DNA of 64,000 nt from Rhea pennata (taxonomy: Eukaryota; Chordata; Aves; Rheiformes; Rheidae): NCBI RefSeq assembly GCF_028389875.1, contig NC_084663.1:95469190-95533189 (forward strand). The letters are read 5' to 3'. A program made the position numbers and the translations under genes. Shown piece by piece: positions 1 through 13,419 of this stretch. The notes under the pieces were generated by a model. That model did not search any database and was not told the origin of the DNA. It saw nothing but the letters and a program-made list of their open reading frames with translations. The stretch's first letter is position 1, and every line of letters starts with the position of its first letter.

Positions 1-2184
1 TTTGACTCATGACAGTGCCAGTAGTCATTTTAAAGAACACAGTCCTCACAGCAAAATGAGATGAACCCCTGCTTCATAAAGCAAATCCACATTGCATACA
101 TGCTGGTCTTCTAGCTAAGGGTGTTTGAACTGAGGCCTGTCAGGAAAACTCAGGCAGTGTCTGCTCTGCTTCTGGCTGCCCTGTTTCTCTTGGGAACAAA
201 CTACAGACTGGATTGTTTTGCTAATGGCACCCTATTTTAGGCCACTGCTTTTCCAGGACTCTAACACCCGCCTTTCTTCACACTGAGCTTCACATGATGT
301 TGTCACGCAGTCCATGCCAGTCAGTGTATCTCTAACCATTTCCTGGAAAAGGCAGTAGATGAGAACATTCCACAGCCACAGATTTATCCTGCTCACCACC
401 ACTTTCAAGTCTGCACTTGAATTTCCCCAAGGAAAAGAAATCCACTAGGAGCTGTATCAACAGTTCTGACTACGGCAGGTTACCACTAGCCGTTTTTCCC
501 CCTGGAGCAGACAGGGCTTTATGTTTGTACATGCACGGTGTAGTACACACCTGCTAAACCCAAATAATCCAAAGAAACATCAGATCCCACTGAACATATA
601 CAGTATCATCAATAAACAAGTATACAGACTGACTGTACTATCCATATACAGCATGTTTGGTCAACTGACAGCAGTGGGATTAAGTGTATGGCCCTCTCCT
701 CAAGTGACTTACGTAGCTTTTCCTGCTGGAATGACTGGATACAAAAGACGACACAGAAGAGGACTGAAAAGTAATGCTCAGAAAGAGATACTTGGAATGC
801 AAAAATTAAACAGAGGTAATGGAGGGTTAAACAACTTACCCAGCACTAAGGTCACTTTAGATGCATTCCTATGTTACAGAATATGATCCTGGCAGAATCC
901 ACCCATATGTATTACACTGTAACGTCTCAGCTTGTCCCAGTGTAAAAAATGGAATTGTAGTATTACAGATTATCTTGAATCTGGAAACCCTGATGCTCAG
1001 TGCCAGGTTTGGATATGTTATTAGGTGATCTTAGGACCTGATTTTCTTTATAAGATAGTTTTGATCATATAAATTGCTACAATGCCAGAATTCTTCTGGG
1101 TTGCTTTCATTTTCTGCAAATAAGATTACAGAACAGCCAAATTTGCCACAACATATCTATTGACTGAAAACATTAGCCACTCAATTATCTCAGATAAAGG
1201 ATCCCTTTGGGACCTCTCATAGAATCTTATTGTCACTTCTGTGCCATTAACATAACAGAAGTATTTCACACAAGTTCATTTTGCACTTCTCTTTCCTGAC
1301 ATTAGAAAGAATTAAGCTGAACAGATTAGTCCAAACTGATTCTCCTTTATTAGATTATATTTTTAAATATTAAAGCATCTGTGTATTTTTAAAAACAGTT
1401 CGCAGAAACTGGTTTTGTAAACGATGGAGAAAGTAACATAAACAACATGGTATTTATTTCACTGTTTTTCAGTGACATTTTGATATACTGGCTTCATTAT
1501 TATTTTCTCAAACAAGCAAATTTTCAGGAAACTTCTCTGTCTTACACTTTCTGCTCCACTCTCCTACAGCTACAAGAGGGGTGCTGCTTAGGGGGCCTGC
1601 AAAAGTTTCAGAATTAACACTTGGCTGTTGTAGTACAGTGACTACAATGCAATGTAATAACTCAACATTGTTTCAACTGCTTGACACCAATAAGTGAAAA
1701 CACATGCCGAATTTAACCTCTGCTTAAGAAGTATTACATAACGTTAGCAGGGCCAACAAATTTAGCAATGAATAAAATTAGTCTATTCCCTTTACAGATG
1801 TCAACAATAAGTTTGGAAGTGTTACTGTGTTCACTCTCAAAGGGATAACATAATTACCATAAATACAAATCTCAACTAGCAGTTACCTACCATGTTTTCT
1901 AACATACCTATATACTTACAAAAGAAAAACAAAACTAGATACAGTTATCTCTGTTTTTAAGCAATACTACTATATGATCTACCACTGCAGTAAAACCATA
2001 TTTTTTTCCCCTCTCAAATTCACATTTGACAATCACAGAAATGAAAGGTTTGGATCTAGCTTTCCCTATGTGAGTCTGTAGATCAGGCTCTTTCACATTG
2101 TCCAGTAAGTAACGTCAAGGCTGTATTCTTTTCTACGAAGGTGGCAACAAGAATGAAGGTGAATTAAGGTTCCTTGAGCCTTTT

Positions 2185-2240
2185 CTGGAAAGCAGAACAA
2201 GGATAGGACTAAATCCTGGAAAGCAAAACAAGGATAGGCC
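2185..2240. repeat. Two-copy 31-bp tandem duplication
   Basis: The segment beginning ctggaaagcagaacaaggat recurs 31 bp downstream with only a few substitutions (2185-2209 and 2216-2240). It looks like a simple local duplication, with no sign of coding or regulatory function. Confidence 0.7.
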
Positions 2241-4321
2241 TGAATTTCGGTCTATCCAGTGACTAATTCAAATAGCAGGAAAACCACAGATAATAACCTG
2301 GGGTCAAAAACATGGCAAAACCAAAAAGAAATGTCATGCTCTTGTTTAACTTACAAATTTATAAAGCTGTAAGCTTAAAAAAAGAGATCAACCCAAAATT
2401 TCTTTCAGCTCTAACAAAGGAAAATAGAGTGTGAAGATATACAAAAGCTATCAGAAACAGAGATTACGGTGAAAAAAGTGTATCTATGCACATCTGCACT
2501 GTAAATGGAAAGTCAACCGGCAAAATCAAAACTATAAAATGCTGTTTTACCAAACACTAAGAACTTGTTCTACAACTGTTGCCTTCAAAACTATTTGGAT
2601 CAGGTCCAGCTGTAAAGACGCCAGTGAAATACGATTTACAAGACAGTACAATCTTGGGCACTATGTCCTGTAACCTGTTAATTTTTGATTCTGTGGATTT
2701 GCTTTTTCATCTCTCTCATATTCAGGATGCTCTACTTATTAACTCATTCTCTGAATCAAGTGGTTTTTTTGTACTTTATTCTGATCTAGAGAGACCATGT
2801 TGCCTTCTTCAAGGATGGAACATTTCTGTTAAACAGAATCATATAACTCATCATGCTTTCTCTAATTATTAACTCCAACATCTATGCATTGCAATTGTTT
2901 CCTCCTGTGAAGCATTTCCATCACATTATTTCAAGTACAACAGTGTTGAATTGAAGCATTACATTTTGGATGGTGCTGGGCAGTGGTATAAAGGAGCAAA
3001 CAGAAATAAAAGGAACTCATAGTCTTTTTCCTTTCTAGCAGAAACAAAACTTTAGAAGCTGGATGCAGTTAAAAGGACAACGGCTTAAGAAATTAATAAA
3101 AAGAAGACCCAACGATAGCACCATCACCTGTTCTGCTGTTCTGTGACCCCTCACACAGTCAGATTACAGAATTTTCTCAGTACTGATTCCTTAAACACAA
3201 ACTCATGGAATATAACCACAATTGTAAAAAAGAAAAGAAAAAAATCCCAAACCACTATCTTCACAGAAAAGCATAATACTGGCTAACTTTCCCTTTCCAA
3301 CTATATTGCCTTTACTTCAGCCTGTAAAATCTTACTGCAGATTCCAAATTATGACACAACTTACAAACATCTAATCACTTACTATTTACTACAGTGAATG
3401 TGACAAAGAATTGCAAGAGAAAGAGCGTCCACTTGTGCTTAGGGCATTACACTAGGACCAGAGATAAGTAGAGGCCTATTTTCTATATAGATAAGACTAT
3501 TGTAACAGGATATATAGAAGTAGACTAAGTAAGATAAGTTTCCACTGAAAACACCAACTGCTTCCCTGATTTTGACTTCCTGAGCTGCATGTCATGTATA
3601 CGGTGTATACAGCATTCTTAAATTACTCCTGCAACACTGCCTTAACTTTTGAAGTCAAAATAATTAAAGAATTTGTTAATGAAGACAACCCTCTTTAGAA
3701 CACCACTAGCATTTTGTTTGTCATTCTAGTCAAACATACACTTGCGGAGGTGAAAGCACAGAACTATCTTGGAAAAAGGAGCCATGTGCCTCCTGAGCGG
3801 CACATTTGTACACAACAAACTCTCCAATAGCTCTGTAAGTCATTGACATTCAGAGGGTTTATTGGCTCCTTTCTTTTGCAGCTGCAGGAGGCAAGATTTT
3901 ATTTCCACCTTGTACCACTGAAAGCAAATCCCACTGCATGAGGCCAGGGATCAGTGTGTTCCACCTCCTGGAGGGAAGACTTGGCACAGGAACTCCAAAG
4001 CAGTAGTAAAAATGAAAAGATGTACACTGAGAGACAGTTCTTATAGGTTATCGTACCATTAGAAAACGAAGTTGGCTAGATTCTTCTCTCTCAGGTTATG
4101 AAATTGATTTCACTGTTCCCTATCGAGCAGAGATGACTCTGGATGCTCACTTTAAGGAGTTTGTGACTTGAAGAGTACAAGAATTAGTTGGAATTTAAGC
4201 TTGCTCAACAGGGCAGAGTAGCCCTCTTAACAGAATAGTATCACTACGCGTCCCCATTTTAAAAATACCTAAAAATCAAAATATATTCTTAACTTATGCA
4301 AAAAACCTGTACTCTCAGTGG

Positions 4322-4343
4322 AAAAAAAAAAAAAAAAAAAAAA
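4322..4343. repeat. Poly(A) tract, A22
   Basis: An uninterrupted run of 22 A. No AATAAA signal or recognisable transcript-like sequence lies just upstream, so I do not call it a retrogene tail. Confidence 0.9.
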
Positions 4344-7300
4344 GATAGTGTTATGAAAAAAGATAACTCTGAATATTTCCAGATGAATAAGTAGGTATTA
4401 ATACACTTGTTTTTCAATGCAGTCCAATATAAATAATCACCTGAGACACAACTGCAAAGAAAAGAATTAGACTGGTGTTTCAATGCTGCAATGAAACAAT
4501 CTTTAAAAAGCTATCATCAACAAGAAACACTTTCCACCTGCGTCTTTACGCATTTGGCAAACAGAATAGTGCACTTCTGCAATGTTATTTTAGGACATGA
4601 AGAAATATATCCCAGAGTTGATCTCCCACTGACTGCAATGGATCAGCAGCTTTGTCAGAACTTCACAGTAAAAACAAAATTATAGCCATCATGGTAGTGA
4701 ACAGAAAGTAAGTCAAATGATTTAAAAAGACAAACACTGGCAAAGCTCCTTCCCTCAAAAGAGGAGATATATACAGGGTTCAACTCTGCTCAGTGTAATC
4801 ATCTGCTACAAAAATTGGTAGAATAGTTTACTTACAAATGACTTTTTGATAAAACTAAGATCTTACAGTCTGTCTGACCTGAACAATAATTATGTATCTG
4901 TTGCCCACAGAGTACACATTGCTTCACTGTTAACAGTATTCAGGAAACTGCACATCGGCAGTAAACCCTTTCCAGCTGAGAGGATGAGTTAAAAAAAAAA
5001 AAAAAAAGACAAAAAGAAAAAAAGCCACTTTTTTTTTCTGGTGGTGGGGGGTTGAAAATTAACTGTTCTCCCTAGAATTTTTTTACACCCCCCCACCTGC
5101 AAAATAGAACTATCTAGGAAGCCCTCAACCTGCTGATTTGTTACTAAACACTGCCACAAGCAACAACTTCTAAATGCTACTGGTTGCAGCAGACTGCAGA
5201 TGTAAAATGCATTACAAAGCAGAGTGGACTTAGGCAAGTAATTCTACAAAGTGAGAGCAGTACGTGCAGTACAGAAACAGTTGTGAAAGCGCTGTTTTAA
5301 TGCCAACATACTACAAAGTGCTTTATGATCTAGATTTAGAAACATTATTTTCATTTTAATAATACAGCTGTTCTTCCTGCAGTAATAAAATACTAGTAAA
5401 ATGCCAATATTATATGGGTCACATTAGGAATGGAGAGAAAATATCCCTGCCAACTTTTCAAATATACTGTACTTTTAGATTCCAGTAGAAGAGAATAGTT
5501 AAACAAATATTCACACAGGATTTAAAGTTTGGATTCCTTTCTTCTTGTGGAATGCAAAGGTTTAAATGCAAATGCTCTTAAAAAAAGAAAACCATTTTTC
5601 TCCTTCAAAACACATGCAAGCTGACTTGCAAAAGTGAACTCCTACTCTAACAGTAAGGATGGATGTAAATGGAAAGGACTTTTTTCAAGACAAAACTAGT
5701 CTTCTGCCAACAACACACAGTGCATCTAAATCACATTTTCCTTAAGATCTTACACCACAAACATTAGTGCCTAAATCATGATATACAATACTATCTAAAT
5801 CATGACAAAAAACAATAAATATAGTTACTTTCTTTCATGGTACTTCTCACTAAAATCACAAGATACAATAGAACGATTTGTGTTTTATTCGAGAGCTTTA
5901 AAGTTATTCTCTTGTATCTGGACTTTGTCCTGTCGACTGTTCTTTTATTTTTGATTATCTTTAATCTTCCCTAACATGCTGAAAGCAAATTTCCATGGTA
6001 AAACACAGGCATTAAAAAAACATCCCCACAAGAAAAAACAAACAAACAAACAAAACCCCAGAAAGTTGTCATAGCTACTTGCCTCTTGGCAATTTCTGAG
6101 CATTTCCCAGGGTTAGTGCAATATGTCCACAGAAAAGAAGAAAGACCCATCTTGAGATCATGGTTACAAACCGAACCTCACACTTTGAATGATGCTGATG
6201 GAGGTTATCAGACAAGGGACTGCAGCTGTGGTTAAAAGTGAACTGTTCCGTCTGTGACAGAGGCAGCAACACTTTGACACAAGCTTAGTTTACACAGTGG
6301 GAGGAGACAGGATGACATCATCCACCCTCACTGCAAAAGGAGAAATAGCCTCAAAAAAATAAAAAAAAAATAAAAATCAGGCTCCCCCTAAAACTATCTT
6401 CTGGGTTTTGTTACAGCGTCTTTCAATCTCTCAGGATAAGAGATTAACCTATAGGATTCCTTACATCTCATGCAGATAAAACCATATTAAAACCTCTATT
6501 ATCTGAAAACTGATCAGTGAGACAATTTCACTGTTTTGTCCATGAAAGCTGAACTTAAAAATGCAAAATTATTATTCATATTACTCAGAAAAAATCTTTG
6601 CCTTATTGGACGCAATACAGAATTTGGCCCTACTCACAAAAGAGATGCTGGGAAGGAACGAGTGAAGCAGAAGAAAAAGGTTATAACTAAATGGGAACTG
6701 AATAAGGAAGAATTTAGTTTCAGTATCTGGAAAACATCCCAAAAGAGATTAAATCTATTAAATTAAGTAGTGTGTGTGCTCTTTCTCTGTCACTCTTTCT
6801 CTCACTCTTGCTCTCTCAAAAAACCCCAACAAAAGAAAAAAAAAGAAAAGAAAAAAGAAAAAAACAGATATCCATCTCTTGCAATACATAAAGCTCTTCA
6901 GTATGTTTGGTCTGTTCCCACCCCTACCTGCCCGTTTCTGATAGTGCTACTGTCATACATTAAGTACTCTATAAGCAGAACACAAATCACCACCTTAGTG
7001 CCCAGGCTGAACAGAAATATCAAAGGAATTCAGAACAAAATGGCAGTATGAAGGGCATGGGGGTGCACTTCTAAAAAGGCACATCAGTACTGTATTTAAA
7101 AGATCCCATCTGCTCCATATTGCAGAAAGAATAATTTCAAAATAGAAGCTAACAGTAATGGTCCTAGAGAGAAAAAACAAGGAAGTTTATGCTCTTTCAA
7201 CTCAGCTATAATGTTTTAGAGTCTGACCACATGGTCTTGTTTTAATTCTGACAAAAGGAAAACTTTTTCTGATTCACTAATTCAGATCTGGGAATAGTGA

Positions 7301-9151
7301 GTTGGAAGTTAATATTATACATACACCCTTATCAAAAGCCTCAAACACAAACAACTCAAGGATCTTTGGAAGGATTCAGATCCTAAAAGTGAGGTGTTTC
7401 CTATGAATATTAAGAACAGATATATGCAACTGCTACAATTGGGTAAGACAAAAAGGGTTAAAAAGACCACAAAGTTGGATAAGAGTCTCCCAAAACACTG
7501 ACCACACTTGTTGGTAAACGAGTTTCAAATGACAGAAAACTGGAAACACAGAGCAAACGTGCAGTTTTTCTTCTTATTGGGTTAAGGTACATAATTTGGA
7601 AATATATATTTTGGAAAATTCTCTGCAAAGTACATTCTATTTCTTCCTCTTCAAAATTAAAAATAAGAAACCAATCATTCGATAGAGCAATCTCGCAAGA
7701 GAAGTAATGGAAGATTGCTGCTTGGTTACAAACAGCTGTGTTTATATTACTTTAAAGGTGCATTACATTGGTTTGCCTTACAGGTGATTCACCTTGTAAA
7801 GATCACTGAATACCTTTCAACAAAACATATGAAGGCCAATTTCTATTCAGAAAAACCTTAGTGAAACATGTTAGTTATTTGGCTCTCTGACAAAACAGGT
7901 TCTAGCCCCTCTCAGAGAGATAAGCAGCTTCCCATTCCTGCTTTCATGACCTCTTGTCTGCTTCTCTGGTGCTACTTCCTCCTTTCCTCTTCCTCATTAT
8001 CCTAACATTTCTTCTCTGTTGGACATGCTGTACAAATATTTAACCTTGAAACCCTAGTAGACTAATCAGGTCCCTTTCCATCTGATCACTTCCCTAGAAA
8101 GCAGCTCTGCCCAGCCTAGATTTCTGAGACCCGTGTCATTGTGCGCTTCCTTCTGTCTTATCAAGTATATGCTTCAGTAGAGGCAATTACAGTTCGATAA
8201 GCAGATGCGAGTGTAAATTTCGGTCAACTATATGCTAAAAGTCCAAAATCAGTATATGACATTCCTTTACACTTTTCCATTACGCTTCCTGCATCTGCAT
8301 CATCTATATGTTCAATGATTTTGTTCATGTATTTTCTCACGATTGACTTCTGGGGAAAAGTTGCTGGAAGGAACAAATGAAAAAAAAAAAGTATCACGTA
8401 CCAAATATTTCTCTTTTCGAAACCTTTCTGCTGCTTAGTGAACATTGACTACAGCAGCAACAACAAACATAGGAAGAGAAGGGAGTTCCTGAGACTTCAA
8501 TCCCTATCCTGTACTATTGGACATATCTGCAATTTCTGTTCAAGTATCAGATTTCCCCTCTTGTTGGAAGGTTGCTACACAATCTCTATTTAAATAGAGG
8601 CAGCATCTGTTTTCAGTTTACAGAAATAAAAACTGGACCTCACACTTCACAGCAGAAATTACCTAACCCAGAAGCTCCTCAGGTTACTCTCATCCACACA
8701 AATGCTGAATTATACAACCCATCCTTAACACCAGAGATCACATCAGAAGCAGAAGTTTAAACATAGAAGGTTCAGTTAACAGCAGTTTTACATTATTATA
8801 CTTTAGTACAAAATAAAAAAGAAGAGATAAAAAGAGTTACGGACAAGTCTCAAACACATCAAAATCATTCAGGAAAAGTAATGGGAAAGTCTAAAATTCT
8901 GATCCCTCTGCTCCTCCTCAGTGCCAAATTAACATTTAAGTAACAAAGTCAAGTACTCAAAAGTTTATTTGCTTACCTCAGCTTCAACCGACTCTCTCTG
9001 GGGTAGATGCTCAAAGACAGAGATTCCAACAAGATGGTATCACAGCTAGTCTGGGCGCAGAACAGAGTTTTTCTAGTTCTATTTTGATATTTCCCAGACC
9101 AGCAAGTACAGTGAAAACACAAGTATAGTCAGGGAAAGAAAAAAAAAAGGC

Positions 9152-9165
9152 GGGGGGGGGGGGGG
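9152..9165. repeat. Poly(G) tract, G14
   Basis: A run of 14 G preceded by an A-rich stretch. Such runs are unstable and error-prone in sequencing. By itself it could form intermolecular or bulged G-quadruplexes, but no function is implied. Confidence 0.9.
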
Positions 9166-10555
9166 AAGAGACAGGAGATAGGATTTTACATTTTTTTTTC
9201 CAAATATAAGTATATTCTTGTTGAAATTTGGGCTCAGTTCTGATTCACCTATCATTCCTGATTATTTTGACAAGCCAACCCTAGCTGACTCAACTTCTTA
9301 CTGTTCTAATTTAAAGCAGGAAAAGTCTGTAAAACAGAATCTTAAAAATCAAAATCTTATATTCCATGAATAAAGCACAATAATGCCATATAAGTCCTTT
9401 AAGAGTAAGGACTTACTTGCAGTATACTTGTTCTCTTTTCTCTTCATTCCTGGTTTGTACTGTACCCTTCACCAATGCTGTCTTTTAAACAGAGTGGTGC
9501 CTTCGCGATAAAACATGCTATATAGATGTTAATTATAATTTTCATTCTCTTGTGTGTGACTCACTTATTGGACTCCTTTTCTTGTAAATCTGTCACTGGA
9601 TCTGCTAAAGGCCGTCAGGAAAAGAAAGATGCCAAAGAACATTTTTTCAGATATATTGCTTTAAAAAAGAAAACAAAGAAAAAAGAAAACCCTAACCCTA
9701 CTCTTCTGCAAGTCTGGAATTACTTCTTCTTTCCTGCTCCCCCACTCTTAAGAACAAGCATTTGAACTCTCACGCTATAAAAAACACAAGCTGGAGTGTA
9801 AATCCATTAGTCAAAAATAAGGTAAGATGCATCTCTTTGATAGCATGCAAATGAAAATGTCAGTGCATTCTAGTATCCTTTTCCCAAGCTGAGTTTCAGA
9901 TCTCAAAATTAGTGTGATCAGGGACAAAGTCAATGGAAGAGAATCAGCCAAAAGGTATGGACAGAACAGCTGGTTCTTGTGAGTTTTTGCTACATAGTTT
10001 ATCGAACTTTTCCAGCACTCACTCTTTTGACACTTGTAATCTCAGACAGTGACTCATCTTTATTAACAGATTGTGTATTTCACCAAAGGTTTTCAGGACA
10101 TGGAAGTAACAAAAGTATTTAACTTCTCTGTGAAGTTAGTAGCTTATTTTCCTGTTCCCTTTGCTGTTCAAATAATCTACTACACTTTCCTCAGCAGCTT
10201 TCTACTACTCTCAACATCATTACTTAATATATTAAGACAGTGTAATTCCAGGTTTTCACTGACACCCCTGTTCATTTTCATGTTTTGCATTGCTTTGTTT
10301 TGGGCTTATTTTGCTTTTTAAAATATTTCTCAGCATTCCAAAATTCTATTTTAACCTGTTAGTTTTTGTGTTTTGTTTGGCATTATAGACCGCATTGCCA
10401 CTACACCTGGTAAGCCTTACCATTCAGCGATACTACATACCCTTCATTACTATAGTTCATTCAGAGAGAGTCCATTAAACAGCACAGCGTAACATTGCCC
10501 TTACATTGGCAAGGCTTAATCATACTATAATCTCCTACTGCAGTAAATTCTACTA

Positions 10556-11618
10556 GATTATAGCATAACTCAGGTTGGAAGGGAACTCAAGAGTCTCCTA
10601 GTCCAAACTCCTAGTCAAAGCATGGTCAGCCATGAAGGCAGGCTCAGAGTTTGCTCTATTCAGGTCTTGAAAAACTCCAAGGACAGGATGGAGAAAGGCA
10701 CAGAGTACACAACTTCTCTGGGCAACTTGCTCCACTGTCTGACTATCCTCAGGAATAAAAAGTTTTTCCTTGTATCTAATCTGAACCTTTCTTGTTTCAA
10801 CTTATGCCCAGTTTCTCTCTTCTTCCCACTATGTACCACTGTAAAGAGCGTGCCTTGGTATGCTCCTTGAAAGTACTGGTAGGCTGCTGTTATATCTCCC
10901 TGAAGCCACATCTTCTCTAGCCTGAGCTAGCCCAGTTCCTTCACCTCCTCCTCACAGGGCAAGCACTACAGTTCTCAACCATCACTAGATTCACTCCTGT
11001 TTATCAATGTCATTCATGTATCATAGAGCCCAAAACTGGACAGAGTACTCTACACAGTATTCTTGATTTGGTTTAATAACTGCTGGGTAGAGGGGAATAA
11101 TCACTTCCCTCAATCTACTGGCTGTACACCTGTTAATACAGCCCAGGACACTGGTGACCTTCTTTGTCACCAGGGCCCACTGCTGGCTCCTGAACAACTT
11201 GCTGTCTACCAAGATATTCAGGTCCTTTTCAGCAGAGCTTTTCCTTTGTCCAGCCAGTCAGTCCCCAATTTGTATCACTGTAACAGGTTATTCCTGCACT
11301 GCTGCTGGGCTCTGCAGTTATCTCTCTTGAATTTCATTAGGTTCCTGTTGGCCAGTCTCTCCAAACTGTTTAGGTTCCTCTGGATGGCAGACCCGCAATG
11401 GGTCATCTAAACTTGGTGTCACTTGCAAACTTGGCAAGAGTGCACTCCATCACCTCCTCCAGGTCATTAATAAAGATGTTAAAATGACAGGTCTTAAGAT
11501 TAAGACCTGTGGTAGCCCACCTGTTACCGACATCCAGGTAGAGTAAGATCCATTAACTACTGCCCTCTGAGCCAGATCATCCAACCAGTTATTTACTCAT
11601 CCAGTTGACCCACTCTGT
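10556..11618 (-). mobile_element. Old CR1 LINE, 5'-truncated, minus strand
   Basis: Read on the minus strand this is the 3' part of CR1 ORF2 plus the short 3' UTR. The ORF2 C-terminal region is recognisable in 10660-10911, with the CR1-typical segment WSKLPREVV, followed by the tail ending gagttcccttccaacctgag. ORF2 is broken by many stops and indels, so the copy is old and inactive. Its sequence differs clearly from the young CR1 copies at 36.5 and 41.6 kb, so it belongs to another CR1 subfamily that I cannot name. The 5' end, near 11618, is estimated from where CR1 similarity stops. Confidence 0.88.
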
Positions 11619-13388
11619 ATGAAACACTTTAAATAAACAGATGTTCACTTTGTAAAACATATTGTATGTATGCTACAATATGTACTTAAAAACATAATCA
11701 AGAAAAATAGCTTATCTGAACAAGTACTCAACACTTAACATTTCTTTGAATGTTCTCGGAATACCTCCCCTTCACTGTTACTTCTTAACAGAAGCAGATT
11801 TGCCTAACTTCATTAAATCCCTATAGCAAAAACCTAGCCTCTCCTTTGAAGTATAACATACTTATTGAGTACCAAAGAGATTGCTGTCTGAAGAAAGCTA
11901 CTTCCACTTCTCTTGAGATAATTAACAAAAATACAGCCTCTCCTTAATGGAATATCTTCACTCCAATATTCTTTCCAAACACAATCTATCTATACATCTC
12001 TTGCCATCAAGTCTCTAAATGTTCATCAACTGTCTGCATAAACAATACCTAATTATGCTGAAATGCAAGCAGGAATAATGAGCAAAACAAGGAAGGATGT
12101 GACAGTAATGAGTTCCTCAAATACATGCATGAAAGAAAAGTATGCGAGCTTATGTAAATTTTCTAGAGATTACACTGAATTTAGGTTAGCCTAAATTACT
12201 CTGGATTATAAAAAGATTAGTCTAAACATATTTAAATGTGAGCAAGGACTTCAAGCGCCAGCTCTGTCTTAGAACTTCCTTGCTTTGGAAGATGGGCTTC
12301 AAAAGCCAGGTTGCCCTAAGCCTCAGTCCACCAGTATTCCATTACAATCTTCCATTGCAGAAGTCAGCTTCACCTGGCCTCTTCCAGTCTCTCTCCACAG
12401 AATGTTCTGATTCATGAAGGTAATGTAAGATCAGACTCTGGATTACTGGATTCAGATGTGAAGTCTGGAGTCTATTACTACACACTAGGATAGGATACAA
12501 AATGTCAGTTTCTACATTTAGAACATGGATGTTGATGTCAACAGTAATTTTGTTATGATGAAGAGATACCTGTCTTTAGCTTAGGTCAGCAGAAGCACCC
12601 AACTCTGAAGATAGTAAAGAAGCACTAATGATTGATTGTTCTGATGCTTGACAAGCTATACTATAGTGGATGTGTACAGGAATGAATACCACATGTCATA
12701 TCACATATCTCTGATGCAGAATTAGTCTATTTCAGATTATAGCCTCAAAACAAACTATTAAGCCATAAGGAATGATGCCCTTTCTTCCTCTGCTCAATCA
12801 CATTCCAGTAATGTACTGAAGACTTCCTCCTCTAAACTACTGCAAAGACAGGCAATATGCGTCCTTCTTTCTCAGCCAAAGAATGAATTTCCTTTGCCTT
12901 ACGCCTGTAATTATGAATTGTTCCTTAGCTTTCCTTATCAGAATTTTTAATTTTCATCAGAACCCTCAGCTGAGCACTTGACATCAGCAATACCACTTTC
13001 TTGACACTAGAGGACATCCTCAAGACAATTTTTAGCCAACAGGGATCCTTCTATCATGTAGACATTTTTCAATAAATTTTACATGATCAGCATTATATAG
13101 CTGTGTTATCTGAATAAAATCTGATTGCCATATATAGTCTCTAAAATCACAAGAAAGTTTTTGAATATCTGTAGTAACTACTGCAGAAACATCTATCCAC
13201 TGAACAGTGCAATGCACCATTTCAGTATAAAGAGAAATATTGGTTTCTTCTGTTGTTAATAAACTGTAACTCAAACAGAAACTCTCACCAAATACCCATC
13301 TATGTTATTCTCAGGTTAAAAGTATACCATGTATAAACTACATGAAGGACAATAAAACTTACTTAACTCTGTGAACCTGTCAACAACC

Positions 13389-13418
<30 letters not shown>
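13389..13418. repeat. T18 followed by A12
   Basis: A run of 18 T directly followed by 12 A. The two halves are complementary and could extrude as a perfect A:T hairpin. It is most simply a homopolymer pair expanded by slippage. Confidence 0.9.

Positions 13419-13419
<1 letters not shown>

Larger units (their letters stand above)
1..10555. other. Non-coding AT-rich DNA, no gene recognised
   Basis: I see no recognisable gene or interspersed repeat family here. ORFs are short (longest 121 codons at 521-886) and match nothing I know. Visible structure is limited to homopolymers (A22 at 4322-4343, A17 at 4991-5007, G14 at 9152-9165), an imperfect 31-bp tandem duplication near 2185-2240 and a CAAA-type run near 6044-6057. 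Very old, diverged repeats could be present below what reading can detect. Confidence 0.6.

Noticed and set aside
9688..9702. Interstitial telomeric repeat (ccctaaccctac)
   Set aside because: Only two TTAGGG-type units in a low-complexity A-rich context; too short to mean anything.
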